Shown here: positions 16,630-24,698 of the stretch, piece by piece
Position numbering within the stretch: position 1 is the first letter of the stretch
How the letters are laid out: every line of letters begins with the position of its first letter
Origin: Bacteroidia bacterium
Lineage (GTDB): Bacteria; Bacteroidota; Bacteroidia; AKYH767-A; 2013-40CM-41-45
Assembly (NCBI GenBank): GCA_020852075.1
Contig: JADZBN010000212.1
Location: forward strand, 1-38,725
Direction: 5' to 3'
DNA: 38,725 bases
Notes under the pieces: model-generated
Database searches by the model: none
The model's input: only the letters and a program-made list of their open reading frames with translations
What the model was told of the DNA's origin: nothing
Program-made: the position numbers and the translations under genes

Positions 16630-16810
16630 TCTTAAAAATACAACATCGGCTCACGGGGTGGTGGATGATTTCCGGTAATTTGTTACATATACATTGTTAA
16701 AAACACTTTTGACTTGATACTTTACCTTACCGGCTGTAACCTGTCAATCAGGAAATCCCTTGTCCGGAAAGGTCAGTACGGGAGTAATAACCACATTCCT
16801 CCAAAAGCCC

Positions 16811-16818
16811 TATCTTTG
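16811..16818 (+). promoter_or_regulatory. Bacteroidota -7 promoter element (TATCTTTG)
   Basis: Exact TAnnTTTG 22 nt before the ATG of the PIG-L deacetylase gene. It probably drives the three-gene unit 16841-21177. I see no clear -33 element. Confidence 0.55.
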
Positions 16819-16840
16819 AAAATCCCCATTTCAAACCGTT

Positions 16841-19330
16841 ATGAAAAAGAGTTCCCTGTGGCTGCTGCTTTGCCTGTGTGTTTACCAAATCCAGGCACAA
16901 CCTGTTGCTTACAATACATCAGACATCCTCCTCTCTCTTGAAAAACTGAATACACTGGGTTCGGTTCTTTATATAGCCGCGCACCCGGACGACGAAAACA
17001 CAAGACTTCTCGGATATTATGCGAATGAAAAGCACCTGCAAACCACCTATCTTGCCATAACCCGTGGTGACGGAGGGCAAAACCTGATTGGAAACGAGCA
17101 GGGTGATTTACTTGGGGTAATACGTACCGAAGAGTTGCTTGCAGCAAGGCGGATAGACAGGGCGGGTCAGTTTTTCACCCGTGCTATTGATTTTGGATAT
17201 ACCAAAAGCCCTGAAGAAACATTTTCCATCTGGAACAAAGACAGTATTCTCAGTGATGTGGTTTGGGCTGTCCGGAAATTCCGCCCGGATATAATTATAC
17301 TCCGTTTCCCGACAACCGGTGAAGGCGGGCACGGACATCACACAGCTTCTGCGATTCTCGGACTGGAGGCCTTTGACAGGGCCGCGGATAAGAGTGCGTT
17401 CCCCGAACAATTCCAATGGGTGGAACCCTGGCAGGCTACGAGGATTTTCTGGAATGTATTCCGGCCCAAGCCGGAAGATATCAGTAATCCACAGGAAGTA
17501 TGTGCGGTAGATGTTGGCAGTTACAATCCGCTGTTGGGGAAATCGTATGGAGAGCTTGCCTCAGAAAGCAGGAGTATGCATAAAAGTCAGGGATTCGGTA
17601 CTGCCCGGAGCAGGGGGAGTCAGAACGACTACCTGAAATTTTTAAAGGGTCAGGCATTCTCAGGCAATGAATTAAGCGGGATCAATACTTCGTGGACAAG
17701 GGTCCGGAACGGAGAAATCGTCGGTAAATTGATTGAGGGAATCATCCATGAATTTAAACCTGAAGATCCGGCGGCATCCGTAAAAGGCCTGCTTGAGGTA
17801 CGAAGTGCCATTGAAGAAAACATCACCGATGAATACTGGAAGTCGAGAAAGTTGCTGGAAACGGATCAGTTGATAGCCGCCTGTTCCGGTTTATTTGCAG
17901 AGGCGGTTGCCGGCCAGTATTCTGTTGTTCCCGGTGATAGTATTTCGGTGTCGGTGAGCAGCATCATCCGATCAGATTTTCCACTCACAGTGAAATCCAT
18001 CATGATACCCGGAAAGGAAACCCTTACTACGGATACGGTTTTACCCTTCAACCGGCTGGTATCTTTTGATGTAAAAGTCAAGGTGCCTCCTGATGCCAGG
18101 TACACAAATCCTTACTGGTTAGATCTTCCTGCATCCAAGGGTACATTTACCGTAAAAAGCCGTTTGTTGGAAGGCACTCCCGAAAGTCCACCGGCCATAT
18201 CGGCAAAAATAACCCTGCTTGCCGGAAACCAAAGCATTACCATCGAACGTCCGGTGCTGTATAAATGGGTGGATCCTGTAAAAGGGGAACAGTACAGGCA
18301 ACTGGAAATACTTCCTCCGGTATCGGTTAATCCCGTTGAGGATGTCAGCATTTTTGTCAGGAGCAGGGAAAGAAAGATCAGTGCCGTGGTACATGCCAAT
18401 AAAGACGACCAGAAAGGGGAGGTCTTTCTCAGGGCACCGCAGGGATGGACTGTAAAACCCGCCTCCATACCTTTCGGCTTCACAAAAAAAGATGAGGAAA
18501 AACAGTTTACTTTCAGTGTTGTTCCTTCCCGTGGATACAATGACGGTCGTTTTCTGTTCTCTTCCATAATTTCTGGACGCGAATACGGTAAGAAGACGGT
18601 GATGATCGAACACGATCATATCCCTATCCAGACGCTGGTGCGCAATGCAGATACCCGGTGCGTTTCCATCAACCTGCAGACCGTACCGCTGAAGATCGGG
18701 TATATTACAGGCGCAGGAGATAAAATCCCCGAGTGCCTGGAACAGGCAGGATACAAGGTAACCACTCTGGGGGATGACACACTGACGGGTGGCAACTTAT
18801 CGGTATATGATGTAATCATCACCGGTATTCGTGCATATAACACCAATGACCGGATTGCTGTATATCAGCAGCGGCTTATGGATTTTGTAAAAGCAGGAGG
18901 CACCCTGCTTACCCAGTATAATACCAGCAATTTTCTCAGTAGTGTGAAAACCCGGCTTGGCCCCTATCCCTTTGATATTACCCGCGACCGGGTGACGGAT
19001 GAAAACGCGGAAGTCCGGTTTATTCATCCCTCGGATCCACTGCTGAAATCTCCTAATGCAATTACCGGAAAAGATTTTGATGGCTGGATTCAGGAGCGCG
19101 GGTTGTATTTTGCCGGAAATGCCGACTCAGCTTATACATCTGTATTTTCCATGAATGATACGGGAGATAAGCCACTTGACGGTTCACTGATTTATGCACG
19201 ATATGGAAAAGGTATATTCATTTATACGGGGCTTTCCTTCTTCAGAGAATTGCCTGCCGGAGTACCCGGCGCCTACAGGTTGTTTGTGAATTTAATGGCT
19301 GCCGGCTATCCGGTTCATGACAAGGAATAA
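16841..19330 (+). CDS. Secreted PIG-L/LmbE-type deacetylase
   Basis: 829 aa with a signal peptide (MKKSSLWLLLCLCVYQIQAQ), so periplasmic or exported. Residues about 38-250 form a PIG-L (LmbE) metal-dependent N-deacetylase: LYIAAHPDDENTR with the AHPDDE motif at 47-52, TRGDGGQN, RTEELLAAR, and GGHGHH with HGHH at 164-167. The long remainder has beta-rich modules and, near residues 625-800, a Rossmann-like segment (KIGYITGAGDKIPECLEQ ... VYDVIITGIRAYNT ... VKAGGTLLTQYN) resembling a glutamine-amidotransferase-like fold. The family removes N-acetyl groups from amino sugars. The stop codon is directly followed by the ATG of a 41-aa membrane protein and then a symporter, which suggests coupled processing and import. 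Confidence 0.9.
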   Translation: MKKSSLWLLLCLCVYQIQAQPVAYNTSDILLSLEKLNTLGSVLYIAAHPDDENTRLLGYYANEKHLQTTYLAITRGDGGQNLIGNEQGDLLGVIRTEELLAARRIDRAGQFFTRAIDFGYTKSPEETFSIWNKDSILSDVVWAVRKFRPDIIILRFPTTGEGGHGHHTASAILGLEAFDRAADKSAFPEQFQWVEPWQATRIFWNVFRPKPEDISNPQEVCAVDVGSYNPLLGKSYGELASESRSMHKSQGFGTARSRGSQNDYLKFLKGQAFSGNELSGINTSWTRVRNGEIVGKLIEGIIHEFKPEDPAASVKGLLEVRSAIEENITDEYWKSRKLLETDQLIAACSGLFAEAVAGQYSVVPGDSISVSVSSIIRSDFPLTVKSIMIPGKETLTTDTVLPFNRLVSFDVKVKVPPDARYTNPYWLDLPASKGTFTVKSRLLEGTPESPPAISAKITLLAGNQSITIERPVLYKWVDPVKGEQYRQLEILPPVSVNPVEDVSIFVRSRERKISAVVHANKDDQKGEVFLRAPQGWTVKPASIPFGFTKKDEEKQFTFSVVPSRGYNDGRFLFSSIISGREYGKKTVMIEHDHIPIQTLVRNADTRCVSINLQTVPLKIGYITGAGDKIPECLEQAGYKVTTLGDDTLTGGNLSVYDVIITGIRAYNTNDRIAVYQQRLMDFVKAGGTLLTQYNTSNFLSSVKTRLGPYPFDITRDRVTDENAEVRFIHPSDPLLKSPNAITGKDFDGWIQERGLYFAGNADSAYTSVFSMNDTGDKPLDGSLIYARYGKGIFIYTGLSFFRELPAGVPGAYRLFVNLMAAGYPVHDKE

Positions 19331-19456
19331 ATGATTCAGCCGAACGAAGACAAGCCTCCGTTTTTTTCAACATGGAAGCGGATGTACCTGTTTTTACTGG
19401 CTTATCTGGCCGGATTGATTTTCTTATTCACTCTGTTTAAAGATTATTTTTCATGA
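19331..19456 (+). CDS. Small single-span membrane protein (41 aa) in the deacetylase-symporter operon
   Basis: The ATG directly follows the TAA of the deacetylase gene, and the TGA overlaps the ATG of the symporter in an ATGA, both signs of translational coupling. The product starts with a polar segment (MIQPNEDKPPFFSTWKR), then one hydrophobic span (about 19-36, YLFLLAYLAGLIFLFTLF) and a short KDYFS tail. The W..MY...L...L.G.I..F..F pattern is one I recall from short ORFs placed before sodium:solute symporters in Bacteroidota, but I cannot verify a family name. It is probably a symporter accessory subunit or assembly factor; that function is inferred from position only. Confidence 0.75.
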   Translation: MIQPNEDKPPFFSTWKRMYLFLLAYLAGLIFLFTLFKDYFS

Positions 19457-21177
19457 GTCCTGCTGACTGGATTGTTCTTTGCGGGACCCTGGCATTTATT
19501 GCCTTGTACGGCATGTGGAAAAGCCGGGGGAATAAAACCATTGACAGTTATCTGCTGGCGGATAAAACCATGCCCTGGTATATGGTAGGAATATCCATCA
19601 TGGCTACACAGGCCAGTGCGATTACCTTTCTGTCAGCACCCGGGCAGGCCTATGTGGACGGAATGCGTTTTGTTCAGTTTTACTTCGGGCTTCCACTTGC
19701 CATGATTGTTCTTTGCATCACATTTGTCCCGATTTTTCACCGGCTGAATGTTTTTACCGCCTACGAATTTCTTGAATCCCGTTTCGACCTGAAAACCCGT
19801 GCCCTGACGGCATTTCTTTTTCTGATACAAAGAGGTCTTGCGTGTGGCCTGACCATATATGCTCCTTCCATTATTCTGTCATCCATTTTGGGATGGAATA
19901 TATACTGGACGATTCTTGCCACGGGAGGGATAGTGGTAGTTTATACCGTATCGGGCGGGTCCCGTGCGGTGAATATCACCCAGCTTCACCAGATGGCTGT
20001 CATATTCATAGGCATGTGTCTTGCCGGAATCATGGTGGTTAAACTCCTGCCCGACAACATGTCTTTTTGGGATTCGCTCAGGGTTGCCGGTTCGCTGGGG
20101 AAATTAAATGTAGTGGATTTCAAATTTGATCCGCAAAATCAATACAACATCTGGTCGGGGCTGATCGGAGGTTTCTTCCTGGCACTTTCGTATTTCGGTA
20201 CCGATCAGTCACAGGTCGGGCGTTACCTTTCCGGTAAAAGTATCGGCCAGAGCAGGCTGGGGTTGTTGTTCAATGGATTTATTAAAATCCCCATGCAGTT
20301 TCTGATACTGATGATCGGAGCGCTGGTCTTTGTGTTTTACCAGTTTAACCGGCCACCGATGCATTTCAACAATGTTGAAGAACAAAAAATTCTGAGAAGT
20401 CCTTCGGGAGGTCAGTACACAGAACTGAACAATACCTACAATAAAATATTTAATGAGAAACAGGAATATTTATCGCAGTTGACTCAATCCATAAAAACCG
20501 GAGATGAGAAGGGTTTGCGGAGGAATGCTGAAATCGTTGACAGCAAGGAGAAAGGGATGAAGGAAATCCGTGCGAAAGCCCAGTCGCTGATGAAAGCCAA
20601 TGATCCCATGTCTGAAACCAATGATACCAATTATATTTTCCTGTCATTTGTTACCCATTATCTTCCAGCCGGTTTGATTGGCTTACTGATTGCAGTAATC
20701 TTCAGTGCATCCATGTCATCTACTTCCTCCGAGTTGAGCGCATTGGCAGGTACCACGGTAGTGGATATTTATAAACGCCTGTTTGGCCGAGACAGGGGAG
20801 CGCTGCATTACGTTCATGCTTCGAGGTGGACAACGGTTTTCTGGGGTGCTTATGCCATCGGAGTCGCCATGTTTGCAAATCAGCTCGGAAGCCTCATCGA
20901 AGCGGTGAATAAACTTGGGTCCTTGTTTTACGGAACCATTCTTGGGGTATTTGTCATCGCCTTTTACATCAGGATGATCAGGGGTACCGCAGTATTTTAT
21001 GCCGCACTTCTTGCGGAGGCGGTGGTATTTGCCGTCTATTTTGCCGGTGACATTGCTTTTCTCTGGCTCAATATGGTCGGATGTATTATGGTAATTGCAT
21101 TTGCTTTTCTGATACAACCATTCCTACAAAATAAAAACGGGGACACGCCACCGGTATCCCCGTTACAAAATGACTAA
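19453..21177 (+). CDS. Sodium:solute symporter (SLC5/SSS family)
   Basis: 574 aa, inner-membrane Na+-coupled transporter with about 13 hydrophobic spans. Family features: SYLLADKTMPWYMVGISIMATQASAITFLSAPG at the N-terminus, YTVSGGSRAVNITQLHQM and SYFGTDQSQVGRYLSGKS in the core, and IFSASMSSTSSELSALAGTTVVDIY near residues 417-441. A charged insert (about 300-390, rich in Glu, Lys and Gln) separates two membrane spans and is probably cytoplasmic or periplasmic coiled-coil-like; I have seen this in Bacteroidota SSS proteins. The substrate is likely the sugar or amino sugar released by the upstream deacetylase, an inference from the operon. The end of the gene contains the terminator of the opposing gene. 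Confidence 0.92.
   Translation: MSPADWIVLCGTLAFIALYGMWKSRGNKTIDSYLLADKTMPWYMVGISIMATQASAITFLSAPGQAYVDGMRFVQFYFGLPLAMIVLCITFVPIFHRLNVFTAYEFLESRFDLKTRALTAFLFLIQRGLACGLTIYAPSIILSSILGWNIYWTILATGGIVVVYTVSGGSRAVNITQLHQMAVIFIGMCLAGIMVVKLLPDNMSFWDSLRVAGSLGKLNVVDFKFDPQNQYNIWSGLIGGFFLALSYFGTDQSQVGRYLSGKSIGQSRLGLLFNGFIKIPMQFLILMIGALVFVFYQFNRPPMHFNNVEEQKILRSPSGGQYTELNNTYNKIFNEKQEYLSQLTQSIKTGDEKGLRRNAEIVDSKEKGMKEIRAKAQSLMKANDPMSETNDTNYIFLSFVTHYLPAGLIGLLIAVIFSASMSSTSSELSALAGTTVVDIYKRLFGRDRGALHYVHASRWTTVFWGAYAIGVAMFANQLGSLIEAVNKLGSLFYGTILGVFVIAFYIRMIRGTAVFYAALLAEAVVFAVYFAGDIAFLWLNMVGCIMVIAFAFLIQPFLQNKNGDTPPVSPLQND
21131..21164 (-). terminator. Minus-strand intrinsic terminator inside the symporter 3' end
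   Basis: Read on the minus strand, AACGGGGA and TCCCCGTT form an 8-bp stem (plus-strand 21136-21143 and 21157-21164) followed by TTTTTAT. It lies 23 bp beyond the stop of the DUF2911 gene and overlaps the last codons of the symporter gene. Confidence 0.7.
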
Positions 21178-21186
21178 CAGGTAAGA

Positions 21187-22029
21187 TTATTTTTTTGCTC
21201 CTGAAAGGTCGGCAATAGCCTTTTCCACCTGATCTTTAAAGAAGAAGCCTTCTGATTTATCACCCAGCATTTTGGCGGTTTGTGCATACTTTAATGCATC
21301 CGCTTTTTTGCCGAGTTCAGACAACACCTGAGATTTTGTCCAGTTGTTGAACCAGTCGCTGGTAAGGTTGATGGATTTGTCCACATATTCCAGGGCTTTG
21401 TCGTAGTTTTTCTTTTCCATCATGTAACGTGCGGCCGAATTATAGGCTCTCCAGCTTCCGCCGAGTACATTATTAATATTTTCTTCAGCAAATTTTTCTG
21501 TCGGTGTCTTAACAACGAAGGAGACCCGGGTTTTGTCCCATTCGAGGTTAATGGTTCCCTGATTATCGGTAAAATCCGAAAACAGAAACGCCATCCTTTC
21601 ACGGAAGGGGGAAGCCTGGGGTTTTACCTTGATGCGCATCAAATCCTCAGCCTCCTTGTAATCTCCGGTAGATGCGGTTTTGTTTTTATTCAGGATAACA
21701 AGCCATCCGGCTTCTCCCGGGATGGTAAAAACCGAGTAGGTACCTTCGGGGACGTTGGTACCTTCAATTTCCACAGGGTTACTGAAGGTGATGGTTGTGG
21801 CAGAGTTAGCACCGGTTCTCCAAATCTTATCATAGGGAACCAGTCCTCCGAAAATGGTGCGACCCTTTACTCCCGGTGAGCTGTAATCAATGGTGATATC
21901 GGTTAGTCCGATGGTCTGGCTGACGGTTGCATGAGGACTGGGTTGGGGCAAACGCAATTGGGCGGTGGCGGAATGAGATCCGAACCATACAAATAGCAAC
22001 AGAAATGCGAAGGTGGAGAGATGTTTCAT
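21187..22029 (-). CDS. Secreted DUF2911-family protein
   Basis: 280 aa from the ATG at 22029, chosen because it begins the signal peptide (MKHLSTFAFLLLFVWFGSHSATAQ); the frame extends 12 codons further without support. Residues about 25-175 match DUF2911: PSPHATVSQTIGLTDITIDYSSPGVKGR, FGGLVPYDKIWRTGAN and EGTYSVFTIPG. The C-terminal ~90 residues are helical and TPR-like (MMEKKNYDKALEYVDKSINL, then KADALKYAQTAK). There is no sorting domain, so it is probably periplasmic. No biochemical role is known for the family. Confidence 0.88.
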   Translation of the reverse strand: MKHLSTFAFLLLFVWFGSHSATAQLRLPQPSPHATVSQTIGLTDITIDYSSPGVKGRTIFGGLVPYDKIWRTGANSATTITFSNPVEIEGTNVPEGTYSVFTIPGEAGWLVILNKNKTASTGDYKEAEDLMRIKVKPQASPFRERMAFLFSDFTDNQGTINLEWDKTRVSFVVKTPTEKFAEENINNVLGGSWRAYNSAARYMMEKKNYDKALEYVDKSINLTSDWFNNWTKSQVLSELGKKADALKYAQTAKMLGDKSEGFFFKDQVEKAIADLSGAKK

Positions 22030-22273
22030 GTGTATGTTAGTTAAGTATCCCGCGAAATTACTCAAATAAAATAATAAAACTGCAGATATATCGAGTCAGA
22101 ACAAGGGGGGAAACGGGATTTTTTCAGATTTCAGAAATATGAAATTCAGGAAATTCATAACAGGAATCTGCTGGCAGGAAATGCAACAAATTCTTACTTT
22201 TAGCGTTATATTTAACCTTGTAAAACATCATTTGAACCTGAAAATCAACAGGTAATTATTACCCCTCATCTTT

Positions 22274-24583
22274 ATGAATCTGATTCAAATTCGGTTGATT
22301 CAATGTATTGTACTGATAAACCTGTGTGCGGGTATTCCGTGCTATGCGTTTGCCACCGACGGGTTGGAGTCGCAGTATTCGGTGTATGCATCCGAGCCAA
22401 CATTTCCGGCGAGTTTTCTCACTGTCGATCCCTCGGTTTGCAATCAGGCAGAACTGAACTGGATATCGGGTGATGGTGCGAGGAGGCTGGTGATTGCAAG
22501 AGCCAACGGCCCCGTGAGCCAGATGCCTGTGGATGGAACTACCTACAATGCTGCTACCAATTTCGGTGGAGGGAGCAACCTGGGTGACGGGAACTATGTT
22601 GTGTACAACAGCAACGGCACCAATGTCGTTGTAACGGGGCTGAACGGTGGCGTACATTATTATTTTGCCGTATTTGAGTTTAACGGAACCGGCTTCGGAA
22701 TCAATTACCTTACCTCTGTTTATCCCTCGGTAGATACCATTGCTACGGGAATCGTACTGAGCGTGGTTGCTGCTGATACCGCATTATGTGTTGGGGAATC
22801 CACGACCATTGAAGCCAATGGAGCAAACAGTTATTTCTGGAATCCCTCCACGGGTTTATCTTCCACCACAGATTCAGTTGTAACAGCAACACCCGCGTCC
22901 ACCACTACCTATACGGTCTATGGTTCAGACACCATGGGCTGTCAGGTTTCACAGAAAATCACCATTACGGTTTCTTCACTTCCGTCGGTCAGTCTTTCCC
23001 AGTTTCCTGACCATTGCCGGAACGATGCACCCTTTGCACTTTCGGGAGGGTTACCTTCGGGCGGTGTGTACAATGGCCCGGGAGTTACAGGAGGTATATT
23101 TGATCCTGCCGCGGCCGGCAGTGGTATTCTCACTTTATATTATACCTATACCAATTCCCAGGGCTGTTCGAATACAGCAAGCAATACCATTCGGATATTT
23201 TCACCACCTTCGGTTACCCTGGGAAGTTTCAGTGACCAGTGCAGTAATGGTTCTCCGCTGACATTGACAGGAGGCAGCCCTTCCGGTGGTATATACAGCG
23301 GCACCGGTGTCAGTGGCAACCAGTTTGATCCGTCGGCAGCGGGATCCGGTACACATGATATCATTTATACTTTTACCAATATCAACGGCTGTTCATCTTC
23401 AGATACCAGCAGTATTACCGTTCATTCGCCGCCGAATGTTTCGCTATCCTCATTCTCCGGCGTATGTGTTGATGCACCCGCATTTTCACTCAGCGGAGGC
23501 AGTCCTCCGGGAGGAACCTATTCAGGGATCGGAGTTTCGGGGGGCAGTTTCACCGCTTCGGTTGCGGGTACCGGCTCCACCACCATTACCTATTCTTATA
23601 CAGACGGTGACGGCTGCACTTCTTCTGATTCCCGGACGATTCAGGTTTATGGCCTGCCCACAGTAACCGTAGCTCCTTTTGACCCGGTATGTGAAGGATC
23701 GGCTCCGGTAGCATTGAGTGGAGGGTCGCCGCCGGGAGGAACCTATTCCGGTCCGGGGGTAACCAATAATGAATTCAATGCCCAGGTTACGGATACAGGA
23801 ATCTTTATCCTGACGTATACTTATGTGGATGGAAACAGTTGTGTGAACTCCGATTCTTCCGCAATCACAGTGAATGCATTACCCGTTGTCACACTTTCCC
23901 CATTTCAGGATGTATGTGTGAATACGGGGCCGGTAGCATTAATCGGAGGCAATCCTTCGCCGGGTATTTACTCCGGTACAGGCGTAGGCGGATCAACATT
24001 TTACACCGGTATAGCCGGCGCTGGCATACACACCATTCAATATTCTTATACGGATTCGAATGGTTGCAGCAACAGTACATCCGGTACAATTACGGTTCAT
24101 GATATTCCGGCAGTCTCTCTGGGTCCTGATACCCTTACCTGTTCAGATGTACCCATAGTACTGACACCAGGCGCAGGGTATTCATCGTATTTCTGGAATA
24201 CTGGTTCCAACGCATCTTTCATCACCGTAGATACGACCGGCCACGGGATCGGAACGTTTCCCTTCTGGGTTTTGGTGACCAACGCATTCGGGTGTGTAAA
24301 CCGGGATACCATTGCGGTAACGTTTGATCCATGCTCCGGGATTTCCGGTCCGGACGCTGCCCTCATGCAGGTGTATCCAAATCCCTTTTCGGGAACATGC
24401 ACCGTAGTACTCCATAAGGTTTCAGATGTCAGGGTGTACACCATGGAAGGCAGGCTGGCAGAGGAGAAATGCCAGGTAACCGGTGTGTTATCTATTGGAA
24501 ATTCCCTGCCTTTCGGGCATTACCTGCTTGATATTTTACAGGGCGGAAAGCAATATACATTCCGGCTTTTGAAATCCCGGTAG
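22274..24583 (+). CDS. T9SS-exported repeat protein (five 75-aa Ig-like repeats)
   Basis: 769 aa. A signal peptide (about 1-26) is followed by a fibronectin/Ig-like region (to about 235) with a PKD-like module (TALCVGESTTIEANG). Then come five tandem repeats beginning at residues 236, 311, 386, 461 and 536, each 75 aa, with the pattern V.L..F..VC......LSGG.P.GG.YSG.GV....F......G...I.Y.YTD..GC..S. They are followed by a shorter module (from 611) and a type A T9SS sorting domain (LMQVYPNPFSGTC ... GHYLLDILQ). It is a surface adhesin-like or structural protein; each repeat has paired cysteines that could form disulfides. No enzymatic domain is seen. Confidence 0.88.
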   Translation: MNLIQIRLIQCIVLINLCAGIPCYAFATDGLESQYSVYASEPTFPASFLTVDPSVCNQAELNWISGDGARRLVIARANGPVSQMPVDGTTYNAATNFGGGSNLGDGNYVVYNSNGTNVVVTGLNGGVHYYFAVFEFNGTGFGINYLTSVYPSVDTIATGIVLSVVAADTALCVGESTTIEANGANSYFWNPSTGLSSTTDSVVTATPASTTTYTVYGSDTMGCQVSQKITITVSSLPSVSLSQFPDHCRNDAPFALSGGLPSGGVYNGPGVTGGIFDPAAAGSGILTLYYTYTNSQGCSNTASNTIRIFSPPSVTLGSFSDQCSNGSPLTLTGGSPSGGIYSGTGVSGNQFDPSAAGSGTHDIIYTFTNINGCSSSDTSSITVHSPPNVSLSSFSGVCVDAPAFSLSGGSPPGGTYSGIGVSGGSFTASVAGTGSTTITYSYTDGDGCTSSDSRTIQVYGLPTVTVAPFDPVCEGSAPVALSGGSPPGGTYSGPGVTNNEFNAQVTDTGIFILTYTYVDGNSCVNSDSSAITVNALPVVTLSPFQDVCVNTGPVALIGGNPSPGIYSGTGVGGSTFYTGIAGAGIHTIQYSYTDSNGCSNSTSGTITVHDIPAVSLGPDTLTCSDVPIVLTPGAGYSSYFWNTGSNASFITVDTTGHGIGTFPFWVLVTNAFGCVNRDTIAVTFDPCSGISGPDAALMQVYPNPFSGTCTVVLHKVSDVRVYTMEGRLAEEKCQVTGVLSIGNSLPFGHYLLDILQGGKQYTFRLLKSR
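22979..24103 (+). repeat. Five in-frame tandem repeats of 225 bp
   Basis: Units start at 22979, 23204, 23429, 23654 and 23879 and end at 24103. Every unit is exactly 225 bp (75 codons). Identity is clear in the motifs (GG.P.GG.YSG.GV) but diverged at the DNA level. Confidence 0.9.
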
Positions 24584-24666
24584 CTGCATCGTGTGTAAAG
24601 ATCCCGGATTTCAGAAAGTGAGACGGGCATTTGTACAGGTTCGTCCGGTCTGAATATTCAGTTTAA

Positions 24667-24674
24667 TACCTTTG
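24667..24674 (+). promoter_or_regulatory. Bacteroidota -7 promoter element (TACCTTTG)
   Basis: Exact TAnnTTTG 24 nt before the ATG of the adenine deaminase gene. A TTTG at 24630-24633 is too far away to be its -33 partner. Confidence 0.5.
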
Positions 24675-24698
24675 AACTAAAATTTACCGGTCCATTTC

